Made by a program: the position numbers and the translations under genes. Shown in pieces: positions 8,638 to 15,103 of a stretch of 18,644 nt of DNA; the stretch's first letter is position 1; every line of letters begins with the position of its first letter. Source of the DNA: Candidatus Nanopelagicales bacterium (GTDB lineage: Bacteria > Actinomycetota > Actinomycetes > S36-B12 > UBA10799); the NCBI GenBank assembly GCA_030699055.1, contig JAUYKX010000265.1, forward strand, positions 1 through 18,644. Reading direction: 5' to 3'. The notes under the pieces were generated by a model. It ran no database searches and was not told the DNA's origin. It saw only the letters and a list, made by a program, of their open reading frames with translations.

Positions 8638-8650
8638 TCCGCCGGGCGGA
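8638..8650. repeat. Short palindrome after the recombinase gene
   Basis: TCCGCC-G-GGCGGA is a perfect 6-bp inverted repeat with a one-base centre, 16 bases after the recombinase stop codon. No T-run follows, so a classical intrinsic terminator is not supported. It could be part of a weak terminator or a protein-binding site. Confidence 0.3.
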
Positions 8651-8664
8651 ACTGATTGGCAGCG

Positions 8665-8704
8665 AAGTGCCCGGGACTTCCCGTTCCAGACATTTTCGTA
8701 TTAC
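8665..8704 (+). promoter_or_regulatory. Candidate promoter/operator of the ribbon-helix-helix gene
   Basis: An imperfect palindrome, AAGTGCCCGGGACTT (8665-8679), is followed by a -10-like TATTAC (8699-8704) that ends 9 bases before the likely GTG start at 8714. There is no ribosome-binding sequence, so a leaderless mRNA is plausible, as is common in Actinomycetota. Ribbon-helix-helix antitoxins usually repress their own promoter by binding such palindromes. The -35 is poor and binding is inferred. Confidence 0.35.
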
Positions 8705-8713
8705 GCTTTGGGT

Positions 8714-8962
8714 GTGGAGAAGATCAGCGGCAAGACCGTCACCGAACAGGACATCAAAACCTGGGCAGATGAAGCCGAACGCGGTTACGACATCGACCGG
8801 CTCCGCAAACGCGGTCGCAAACCCCTGGGACACGGACCAACACACATAGTGCCCGTGCGCATCGATGGCGACCTGTTGGCCGCCCTGACCGAACGCGCTG
8901 ATCACGATCACGTGAGTCGCTCAGAGGCGATCCGAGAAGCCATTCGAAGCTACGTCTCGTGA
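8714..8962 (+). CDS. Ribbon-helix-helix (CopG-like) antitoxin, orphaned
   Basis: An 82-residue protein starting at GTG 8714 (VEKISGKTVTEQDI); a TTG at 8708 adds two residues and is an alternative. The N-terminal half is acidic and helical (WADEAERGYDIDRL), then a basic stretch RKRGRKPLG, then a C-terminal ribbon-helix-helix: the strand THIVPVRIDGDLLAALTERA and the helix VSRSEAIREAIRSYV. Such proteins are dimeric DNA-binding antitoxins that repress their operon and block a toxin. From memory, close relatives in Actinomycetota are followed by a small toxin beginning MKIHDSA; here the next frame begins VKIHDSA, overlapping this stop codon (GTGA at 8959-8962), but is broken. The antitoxin reads intact and so is now probably an orphan regulator or relic. 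Confidence 0.8.
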   Translation: MEKISGKTVTEQDIKTWADEAERGYDIDRLRKRGRKPLGHGPTHIVPVRIDGDLLAALTERADHDHVSRSEAIREAIRSYVS

Positions 8963-9072
8963 AGATCCACGACTCCGCGGGCAGGCACTGAGTCGACCCG
9001 GACGACGCCGTCCATGCCGCACAGCACGCCGTATTCATCAGCGACCTGGACGAAGGCTGCCCGGCCTGGTAG
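8959..9072 (+). pseudogene. Toxin remnant of the RHH toxin-antitoxin pair, nonsense-mutated and truncated
   Basis: Starting at the GTG that overlaps the antitoxin stop codon, the frame reads VKIHDSAGRH, then TGA at 8989-8991, then continues in the same frame as VDPDDAVHAAQHAVFISDL and DEGCPAW to a TAG at 9070-9072. From memory of the actinobacterial toxin family (MKIHDSA..HGV/ID..D..HA..), the position of the TGA normally holds glycine, so one GGA-to-TGA change explains it. The expected second half (an LYLG-type strand, then a VIHAMK motif) is absent, so the gene is also cut short. The IS30-like fragment starts just beyond. A selenocysteine or programmed readthrough origin is unlikely because the gene is incomplete anyway. 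Confidence 0.7.
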
Positions 9073-9083
9073 CCGCGCCCGGT

Positions 9084-9305
9084 TCACGGGCCGGTATTCA
9101 ACCACTCGGGCCGGTATGGCGTGTACACGGCCGCAACGGACTCAGGGCTCCAACTGCGCCGCCTGTTCTCCCGGCACACCGTCAAGCGGTGAACCCCCAA
9201 CTCGCGGGCGACCTCGGCCTGCGAGCAACCCCGGTCCAGCATCACCTCGATACGAACACGCTCATCCAACACCAAATTCCTACACTCGGCACCCACATCA
9301 AGCAC
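9084..9305 (-). pseudogene. IS30-family transposase fragment (N-terminal helix-turn-helix only)
   Basis: A 73-residue minus-strand frame contains LVLDERVRIEVMLDRGCSQ and AEVARELGVHRLTVCREN, the helix-turn-helix that opens IS30-family transposases (normally followed by SREI or a similar motif and, much later, a DDE catalytic domain). The frame ends after RRRSWSPESVAAVYTPYRPE and there is no catalytic domain, since the flanking space is filled by the toxin remnant and the permease. It is therefore a decayed insertion-sequence fragment rather than an active element. I found no clear terminal inverted repeats. An alternative is a tiny stand-alone DNA-binding protein, which seems less likely. Confidence 0.6.
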
Positions 9306-9322
9306 GTGATGTCGGCCTTGGA

Positions 9323-10837
9323 CTAGTCGGGATCGGGTGCCAGCACGGGCGTGTCCGTGCGCAAGGTCTCGCCGCGGAAGAAGGCCGGTGCCGTCAGTTG
9401 CCAGATGAACATCAGTACGACGCCGATCAGCAGCGATCCGATTCCAACCACGAAGACCCCGCCGATGCCCAGCAGCGTGGTTGAACCGTAGTCAGGCTGC
9501 CACATATCGATGGCGCTCTGAACGAAAATCGCGGCCAGGGCAATACCCCCGAGTAGTGGAAGAAGAAGTTGGACCAGGAAGTCTCGAGGTCGACGCCACG
9601 ACTCCCGCCGGAAGTACCAAACGGCCGAGAAAGCGGTGATCGCGTAGTAGAAGGCAATGGAAAGACTGATCGACAAGATGGTGTCCTGAAGCATGTTGTC
9701 GCTGATCAGTTTGAAGCCGAAGTAGAAGGCGATGCTCACCACCGCCATCATGATCGTCGAAAATGATGGCGTGAGAAATCGCGGGTGAACCTTCGCGAAT
9801 CTTTTGGGCAGCGCTCGGTACACGCCCATGGCCAGGGTTCCGCGGGCGGTTGGAAGGATCGTCGTTTGCATCGAGGAAACCGCACTCACCAGCACGGTCA
9901 GCAACAGCAGCGGTGCGCCCCAGGAACCGAGCAGCGGCTCGGAGATCACGCCGAATACGTCGTCGGCGTGATCCAGGTTGCCCAGGCCTTCTTCGCCGGT
10001 ACCGGCAAACGATTGCAAAGCGATCGTGACCAACAAGTAGCACCCCAGGAGCAGAACGGTGCTCAGCAGGGCCGCTCGGCCCGGCGTCTTGTCCGAGTCC
10101 TCGGTCTCCTCGTTAACTGCCAGGACGCTGTCCCAGCCCCAGTAGATGAACACCGCCAGCAGCATGGCCTCGACGAACGACCCCCAGTCCTCGAACAGGA
10201 ATGGATTTAGCCAGGCCCACGAGAACCCCTGTGCTCCCGCCATGCCGCCGCCGCGAGCCACTGTCACCAGAGCCAGGATTGACATTCCGATCAACATCAG
10301 AACCTGAAAAGCCACGAGGGCTTGCTGTAGTCGGGCGCTGCCCTCAATCCCGCGATACGCGACCCAGGTCATGATCAGAATGAAGCCAATTCCGATGGCC
10401 GACACTGCGGCCTTGTCGTTCAATAGGTCGGGGCGGTTGACTAGTTCCAGGGTGTAGTGCCCGACGATGTCGGCGGCATTGGCCATGAAGATGATGCCGG
10501 TAATGGCCAGACCCCAGCCGCCCATCCAACCGATGTGTGGGCCGAAAGCCTTGGTGCCCCAGGTGAAAGTCGTACCGCAATCGGGCATTGCCCGGTTCAG
10601 GTCTCGATAGGCGACCGCGATGAAGGCCATTGGAATGAACGCCAGGACTATCGCGGCAGGTGCCTGGGTGCCGACCACGATCACGATGAAGCCGACCGTG
10701 GCTGCCAGGGAGAAGGCGGGAGCCGTGGAGGCTAAGCCGATCGTGACGCTGCTCAGCAGGCCGAGGGCGTTGCGCCGCAGGCCTTTCGACCGCAAGTCAC
10801 CAGTGGTCGAGCTTGCTGGACCGTCCACCCGGAGCAC
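9323..10837 (-). CDS. APC-superfamily amino acid/amine permease
   Basis: A 504-residue integral membrane protein with about 12 hydrophobic segments, the normal size and topology of amino acid-polyamine-organocation transporters, which import amino acids or amines with protons or by exchange. The first segment has the typical N-terminal signature (SSVTIGLASTAPAFSLAA). The loop PDCGTTFTWGTKAFGP followed by IGWMGGWG is characteristic of this group, as is YWGWDSVLAVNEETED in the middle. The start is taken at GTG 10837; a GTG at 10828 is possible. It diverges from the saccharopine-dehydrogenase-like, GabT and aldehyde dehydrogenase genes, so its likely cargo is the substrate of that pathway (GABA, a polyamine, lysine or similar). 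Exact substrate cannot be read from sequence. Confidence 0.9.
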   Translation of the reverse strand: MLRVDGPASSTTGDLRSKGLRRNALGLLSSVTIGLASTAPAFSLAATVGFIVIVVGTQAPAAIVLAFIPMAFIAVAYRDLNRAMPDCGTTFTWGTKAFGPHIGWMGGWGLAITGIIFMANAADIVGHYTLELVNRPDLLNDKAAVSAIGIGFILIMTWVAYRGIEGSARLQQALVAFQVLMLIGMSILALVTVARGGGMAGAQGFSWAWLNPFLFEDWGSFVEAMLLAVFIYWGWDSVLAVNEETEDSDKTPGRAALLSTVLLLGCYLLVTIALQSFAGTGEEGLGNLDHADDVFGVISEPLLGSWGAPLLLLTVLVSAVSSMQTTILPTARGTLAMGVYRALPKRFAKVHPRFLTPSFSTIMMAVVSIAFYFGFKLISDNMLQDTILSISLSIAFYYAITAFSAVWYFRRESWRRPRDFLVQLLLPLLGGIALAAIFVQSAIDMWQPDYGSTTLLGIGGVFVVGIGSLLIGVVLMFIWQLTAPAFFRGETLRTDTPVLAPDPD

Positions 10838-11042
10838 GGTAGCGCGCTGTCGCCGGGTTCGTTGGCCGTTCGTCTGTGATTCGGGGGTGGTTAGTCCGAT
10901 CGGGTTGGCGACCGGCGTTTGTTCCCGATATCGATGTGGATTGTCAATACCGTGGCCCTGGAATGCGGCCGCCGAGTGCTCGGCAGGGCGGGCGACACCG
11001 TGAAGAAGGTCGGGTCAGGCCGAAATGACTAGGGGAGGGCAG
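10838..11042. promoter_or_regulatory. Divergent promoter region between permease and catabolic operon
   Basis: About 205 bases separate the two divergent starts and must hold promoters for both directions. A perfect -35-like TTGACA lies on the minus strand (10947-10942), inside the small inverted motif ATTGTCAAT (10940-10948), but its -10 is weak. Two 8-bp palindromes, CCGATCGG (10896-10903) and CGATATCG (10926-10933), are possible operator sites. A GGGGAGG ribosome site (about 11033-11039) precedes the plus-strand ATG at 11043. No regulator gene is adjacent. Confidence 0.4.
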
Positions 11043-12254
11043 ATGCGAGTACTGGTTGTCGGGGCTGGGGGAGTGGGCACGGCCGCCGGCTTGATTGCCG
11101 CCAGGCGGGACTTCTTCGAAAAGATGGTGGTGGCCGATTACGACGTTGATCGGGCGCGACGGATCGTGGACCGAGTCGGCGATGAGCGATTCTCCTCGGC
11201 TCAGCTTGACGCGTCCGATGCGGCGGCAGTGGCCGATCTATGCCGGGCGGAAGGGATTACCCACGTGCTCAATGTCGTGGATCCCCGTTTCGTCCCCGGC
11301 ATCTTCGATGGAGCGTTCGCTGCCGGCGCCAACTACCTGGACACGGCAATGAGCTTGTCGCGACCAAATGCGCACCAGCCGTACTCGCAAACCGGGGTGA
11401 AACTCGGCGACTACCAGTTCGAGCGAGCGGGTCAATGGGAGGAAGCCGGGCTGTTGGCGCTTTGCGGTATGGGGGTTGAACCCGGCCTGGCAGATGTGTT
11501 TGCGCGCTACGCGGCCGACCACCTGTTCAGCGAAATCGATGAGATCGGCATTCGCGACGGGGCGAACTTGTTGGTCGAGGGCTACGACTTCGCGCCTTCG
11601 TTCTCCATTTGGACGACAATCGAGGAGTGCCTGAATCCGCCGATCATCTGGGAGAAAGATCGGGGCTGGTTCACAACCGAACCGTTCAGCGAGCCCGAGG
11701 TATTCGACTTCCCCGGGGGAATCGGTCCGGTCGAGTGTGTGAACGTGGAGCACGAGGAGGTGTTGCTCGTTCCCCGCTGGATCGACTGTCGACGAGTCAC
11801 CTTCAAATACGGCCTGGGCGATGAGTTCATCGAGGTGCTCAAGACCCTGCACAAGTTGGGGCTGGACCGGACGGACAAGGTCAGAGTGGGTGGAGTGGAC
11901 GTGAGCCCCCGGGATGTTGTTGCCGCCTGCCTGCCGGACCCGGCCACACTCGGCGACCGGATGTCGGGCAAGACCTGCGCCGGCACCTGGGTGACCGGTC
12001 GGGGTAAGAACGGCGATCCGAGAGAGGTGTACCTCTACCACGTCGCCGACAACGAATGGACGATGCGCGAATACGGAACCCAGGCTGTGGTTTGGCAAAC
12101 CGCGATGAATCCGGTCGTGGCCTTGGAATTGCTTGGGTCATCCGTCTGGGGTGGGGCCGGGGTGTTGGGACCGGAGGCATTCGACGCGGTGCCGTATTTG
12201 ACTCTGCTGCGGGATGGGCATGGGCAGCAATGGCAGGTGAGGGAGTCGAGGTAG
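11043..12254 (+). CDS. Saccharopine-dehydrogenase-like NAD(P)-dependent oxidoreductase
   Basis: A 403-residue protein of the saccharopine dehydrogenase/carboxynorspermidine synthase (Lys9-like) family, which makes or cleaves secondary amines joining an amine and an oxo acid with NAD(P)H. I chose ATG 11043 because AGGGGAGG precedes it and the nucleotide-binding motif (VLVVGAGGVGTAAG, GAGGVG at residues 7-12) then sits at the very N-terminus; an ATG at 11025 adds six residues. Conserved family features follow: an acidic residue after strand 2 (VADYDVDRAR), NVVDPRFVPG, a segment like ANYLDTAMS, and a central GMGVEPGLADVFARYAA. It begins an operon with gabT (33 bases on) and an aldehyde dehydrogenase. 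Plausible substrates are saccharopine, a carboxyalkyl polyamine or an opine-like GABA/putrescine conjugate. Family is secure, substrate unknown. Confidence 0.85.
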   Translation: MRVLVVGAGGVGTAAGLIAARRDFFEKMVVADYDVDRARRIVDRVGDERFSSAQLDASDAAAVADLCRAEGITHVLNVVDPRFVPGIFDGAFAAGANYLDTAMSLSRPNAHQPYSQTGVKLGDYQFERAGQWEEAGLLALCGMGVEPGLADVFARYAADHLFSEIDEIGIRDGANLLVEGYDFAPSFSIWTTIEECLNPPIIWEKDRGWFTTEPFSEPEVFDFPGGIGPVECVNVEHEEVLLVPRWIDCRRVTFKYGLGDEFIEVLKTLHKLGLDRTDKVRVGGVDVSPRDVVAACLPDPATLGDRMSGKTCAGTWVTGRGKNGDPREVYLYHVADNEWTMREYGTQAVVWQTAMNPVVALELLGSSVWGGAGVLGPEAFDAVPYLTLLRDGHGQQWQVRESR

Positions 12255-12287
12255 TGGCCAGGTCCGGGTATTCGGTGAGGAGACGAC

Positions 12288-13631
12288 GTGAGTGAGCACG
12301 GTGGGCCGGATTTGCCTCAACGGCGCTTGTTGGTGACCGACGTTCCCGGTCCGAATTCCATTCAGTTGAACGAGCGGCGCCGGGCGGCCGTCTCCTCGGC
12401 TCTGGGCGCGGCGGTACCGGTCTTCGTGGATCGCGCCGGTGGCGGCGTTGTCATCGACGTCGACGGGAACTCACTCATCGACCTTGGTTCCGGGATCGCC
12501 GTCACGTCAGTGGGCAACTCGGCGCCGCACGTGGTGGCCGGGATTCGGGATCAGAGCGAACGTCTGATCCACACCTGCTTCATGGTGGCCGGTTACGAGG
12601 CATACCTGGAAGTGTGTGAGCAACTGAACGACCTCACGCCGGGCGACCACGATAAGCGCACGGCCTTGTTCAACTCCGGTGCCGAAGCGGTCGAAAACGC
12701 GGTGAAGGTGGCTCGCAGTGCGACGGGGAGGGCGGCCGTCGTGGCTGTCGAACACGCGTATCACGGTCGAACCAGTCTCGCGATGGCGTTGACCGCAAAG
12801 AACAGGCCGTACAAGCACTCGTTCGGGCCGTTACCCGGAGATATTCACCGCGTTCCCAACTCGTACCCCTTGCGCGATGGTTTGACTGGCGCCGAGGCCG
12901 CCGCCCGGTCCATCCGGCGGATGGAAGCCGAGATCGGAGGGGAGAACATCGCGGCGATCGTCATCGAGCCGATTCAGGGCGAGGGAGGGTTCATCGTTCC
13001 GGCTTCGGGCTTTCTGCCGGAACTGTCCCGTTGGGCGCGCGACAACGGAATCGTGTTCATTGCCGACGAGGTACAGACCGGGTTCTGTCGGACCGGCGAG
13101 TGGTTCGCATCCGAGCACGACGGGGTGGTTCCCGACTTGGTGGCGATGGCCAAGGGTTTGGCTGGCGGGATGCCGTTGTCCGCCGTGACCGGTCGGGCCG
13201 ACTTGATGAACGCCGCTCACCTTGGAGGACTCGGTGGCACCTACGGCGGGAACCCAGTAGCTTGCGCGGCGGCTCTGGGAGCGATCGCCACGATGAAAGA
13301 GCTCGACCTTAACGCCCGGGCGCGCCACTTGGAGAACCTCATGCGAAGTCGCCTCGGGGTTCTGGCTGACGAGTGCGACATCGTGGCGGAAGTACGTGGT
13401 CGGGGTGCGATGATCGCGATTGAGTTCGCCGAACCGGGAACTCTTGAACCGGTCGAAGGATTGGTTCCCAGGGTTGCCAAGCGATGCGCTCAAGCAGGTG
13501 TGATTGTTCTGACGGCTGGCACCTACGGAAACGTGATCCGACTGCTACCGCCTTTGGTGATCGATGACGAACTACTGATTGAAGGTCTTGACGTGTTGAG
13601 CGAGTCGGTAAAGGAAGAGGTGGGCAGGTGA
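12288..13631 (+). CDS. gabT: 4-aminobutyrate aminotransferase (GabT type)
   Basis: A 447-residue class III PLP-dependent aminotransferase matching the actinobacterial GabT type in length and motifs. It moves the terminal amino group of 4-aminobutyrate (or a similar omega-amino acid) to 2-oxoglutarate, giving succinate semialdehyde and glutamate. The N-terminus has IDLGSGIAVTSVGNS (64-78) and the THTCFMV-like IHTCFMVAGYE. Cofactor-binding elements are LFNSGAEAVENAVK (127-140), EHAYHGRT (155-162), IEPIQGEGG (226-234), the aspartate D260 in IADEVQTG and the Schiff-base lysine K289 in MAKGLAGGMP. GTG 12288 follows GAGGAGA (12276-12282) at a good distance. Its stop overlaps the aldehyde dehydrogenase GTG start. 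Activity on 5-aminovalerate or other diamines is also possible for such enzymes. Confidence 0.93.
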   Translation: MSEHGGPDLPQRRLLVTDVPGPNSIQLNERRRAAVSSALGAAVPVFVDRAGGGVVIDVDGNSLIDLGSGIAVTSVGNSAPHVVAGIRDQSERLIHTCFMVAGYEAYLEVCEQLNDLTPGDHDKRTALFNSGAEAVENAVKVARSATGRAAVVAVEHAYHGRTSLAMALTAKNRPYKHSFGPLPGDIHRVPNSYPLRDGLTGAEAAARSIRRMEAEIGGENIAAIVIEPIQGEGGFIVPASGFLPELSRWARDNGIVFIADEVQTGFCRTGEWFASEHDGVVPDLVAMAKGLAGGMPLSAVTGRADLMNAAHLGGLGGTYGGNPVACAAALGAIATMKELDLNARARHLENLMRSRLGVLADECDIVAEVRGRGAMIAIEFAEPGTLEPVEGLVPRVAKRCAQAGVIVLTAGTYGNVIRLLPPLVIDDELLIEGLDVLSESVKEEVGR

Positions 13632-15076
13632 GCAGCCAACTGCCGATCCGGTTCTGGCTGGCCGGAGAGGCCGTTGAGGGCGCTCGGGTGGTCGAAGTCC
13701 GAAGTCCACACGACGGTTCGCTGGCGGGTGCCTATTGGGAACCGGGGACGGATCAGGTCGAAGCGGCGGTTTCGGCTGCGGTGGGCGGACAGCGAGCACT
13801 GGCGGGCACCTCGGCGGCAGGCAGGGCTGGGGCGCTGGATGCGATCTCGCAAGGAATCACTGCCCGAGCCGAGGAGTTCGCGAAGACGATCACTGCCGAG
13901 TGCGGTAAGCCGCTGATGTGGTCTCGGGCCGAGGTTCGCCGCGCCGCTTCCACCTTCCGTTGGGCGGCAGAAGAAGCGCGTCGCTGGTCAGGTGACCTGC
14001 AACGCTTGGACACAGACCCGGCGGCGGTCGGGCGGCTGGCGGTGGTCCGGCGTTTTCCGCACGGCCCGGTCCTGGGTATCGCTCCGTTCAACTTCCCGCT
14101 GAACCTCGTGGCCCACAAGGTGGCCCCGGCGATTGCCGTCGGGGCCCCGATAGTCCTCAAACCGGCTCCAGCCACGCCGCTGACCGCACTGCTGCTCGGT
14201 GACGTGATGGCCGAGGCCGACTTGCCGGCTGGTGCTTGGTCAATCCTGCCGTTGGGCAATGTGGCAACGGCAGAGTTGGTCAAGGATCCGCGTTTGCCGG
14301 TCATTTCTTTCACCGGCTCCGAACGAGTGGGATACGAGATTCAGGCCGCCGTGCCCCGAAAGCACGTCGTGCTCGAGCTCGGGGGGAACGCGGCCGCAGT
14401 CGTGCTCGCTGATTGGGGGACGGGCGACGATTTGGATTGGGCTGCCCGAAGGGTGGCGACATTCGGCAACTACCAGGCCGGCCAGTCGTGCATCTCTGTT
14501 CAACGGGTGATTGTCGACGAGTGTATTTACGAGCCGTTCGTATCGAGATTGGTCGAGAAGATCGCCAACTTGCGGACCGGATCGCCTTGGGACGACGAAG
14601 TGGTTGTCGGTCCGATGATCTCCGAGCAGGCCGCTGAACGGGTTGAGTCGTGGGTCTCCGAAGCGGCGGATCTTGGGGCTCAGGTCCTGGTCGGTGGCCA
14701 ATGTCGAGGAGCGGAAATGACGCCGACCCTGCTGGTAAACGCACCCCGGACGGCCCGGGTGAGCACCGAGGAGATCTTCGGCCCGGTGATGACCGTGTCC
14801 TCCGTCCAAGGGTCGACCGAGGCATTCGACCTGGTGAATGACTCTCGTTTCGGCTTGCAGGCCGGTGTCTTCACGCGGGATATCCAGACGGCGTTTCGGG
14901 CCCACAGTGAACTCGAAGTTGGCGGGGTGGTGATCGGCGATGTGCCTTCGTTCCGTGCTGATCAGATGCCGTACGGAGGCGTGAAGGATTCCGGGGTCGG
15001 TCGGGAAGGACCATTCGCGGCCATGACGGATCTGACCTACGAGCGAGTTCTGGTGCTGACGGGACTGGATCTCTGA
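13628..15076 (+). CDS. NAD(P)-dependent aldehyde dehydrogenase, probably semialdehyde-oxidising
   Basis: A 482-residue aldehyde dehydrogenase of normal length with all key residues: N155 in APFNFPLN, the cofactor lysine K178 in LKPAP, SFTGSERVG (228-235), general base E250 in VLELGGN, catalytic C288 in QAGQSCISVQR, and E382 in EEIFGP. The ELGGNAA and QSCISVQR variants place it nearer the lactaldehyde/non-phosphorylating glyceraldehyde-type group than the classical GabD, whose corresponding motif is usually ELGGKAP or similar. The GTG start at 13628 overlaps the gabT stop (GTGA), so the two are translationally coupled, and context predicts oxidation of the semialdehyde made by that enzyme, such as succinate semialdehyde. 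I leave the symbol blank because the subgroup and the context do not agree fully. Confidence 0.88.
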   Translation: MSSQLPIRFWLAGEAVEGARVVEVRSPHDGSLAGAYWEPGTDQVEAAVSAAVGGQRALAGTSAAGRAGALDAISQGITARAEEFAKTITAECGKPLMWSRAEVRRAASTFRWAAEEARRWSGDLQRLDTDPAAVGRLAVVRRFPHGPVLGIAPFNFPLNLVAHKVAPAIAVGAPIVLKPAPATPLTALLLGDVMAEADLPAGAWSILPLGNVATAELVKDPRLPVISFTGSERVGYEIQAAVPRKHVVLELGGNAAAVVLADWGTGDDLDWAARRVATFGNYQAGQSCISVQRVIVDECIYEPFVSRLVEKIANLRTGSPWDDEVVVGPMISEQAAERVESWVSEAADLGAQVLVGGQCRGAEMTPTLLVNAPRTARVSTEEIFGPVMTVSSVQGSTEAFDLVNDSRFGLQAGVFTRDIQTAFRAHSELEVGGVVIGDVPSFRADQMPYGGVKDSGVGREGPFAAMTDLTYERVLVLTGLDL

Positions 15077-15077
15077 C

Positions 15078-15103
15078 CCGGACTCCAACGGAATCCGGCC
15101 TTT
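15078..15103. terminator. Imperfect hairpin between convergent genes
   Basis: CCGGACTCC (15078-15086), a 3-base loop AAC, and GGAATCCGG (15090-15098) form a 9-bp stem with one mismatch, followed on the plus strand by CCTTTA. It starts right at the end of the aldehyde dehydrogenase gene and abuts the hydrolase stop codon, in a 25-base convergent gap. The T-run is short, so this is a modest intrinsic terminator candidate acting mainly for the plus strand. Confidence 0.45.

Noticed and set aside
8989..8991. TGA as a selenocysteine or readthrough codon in the toxin frame
   Set aside because: The frame meets a second stop at 9070 and lacks the second half of the family, so decay is the simpler reading.
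12831..13493. 220-codon minus-strand frame across gabT
   Set aside because: Antisense to a gene with intact cofactor-binding motifs and without any domain of its own.
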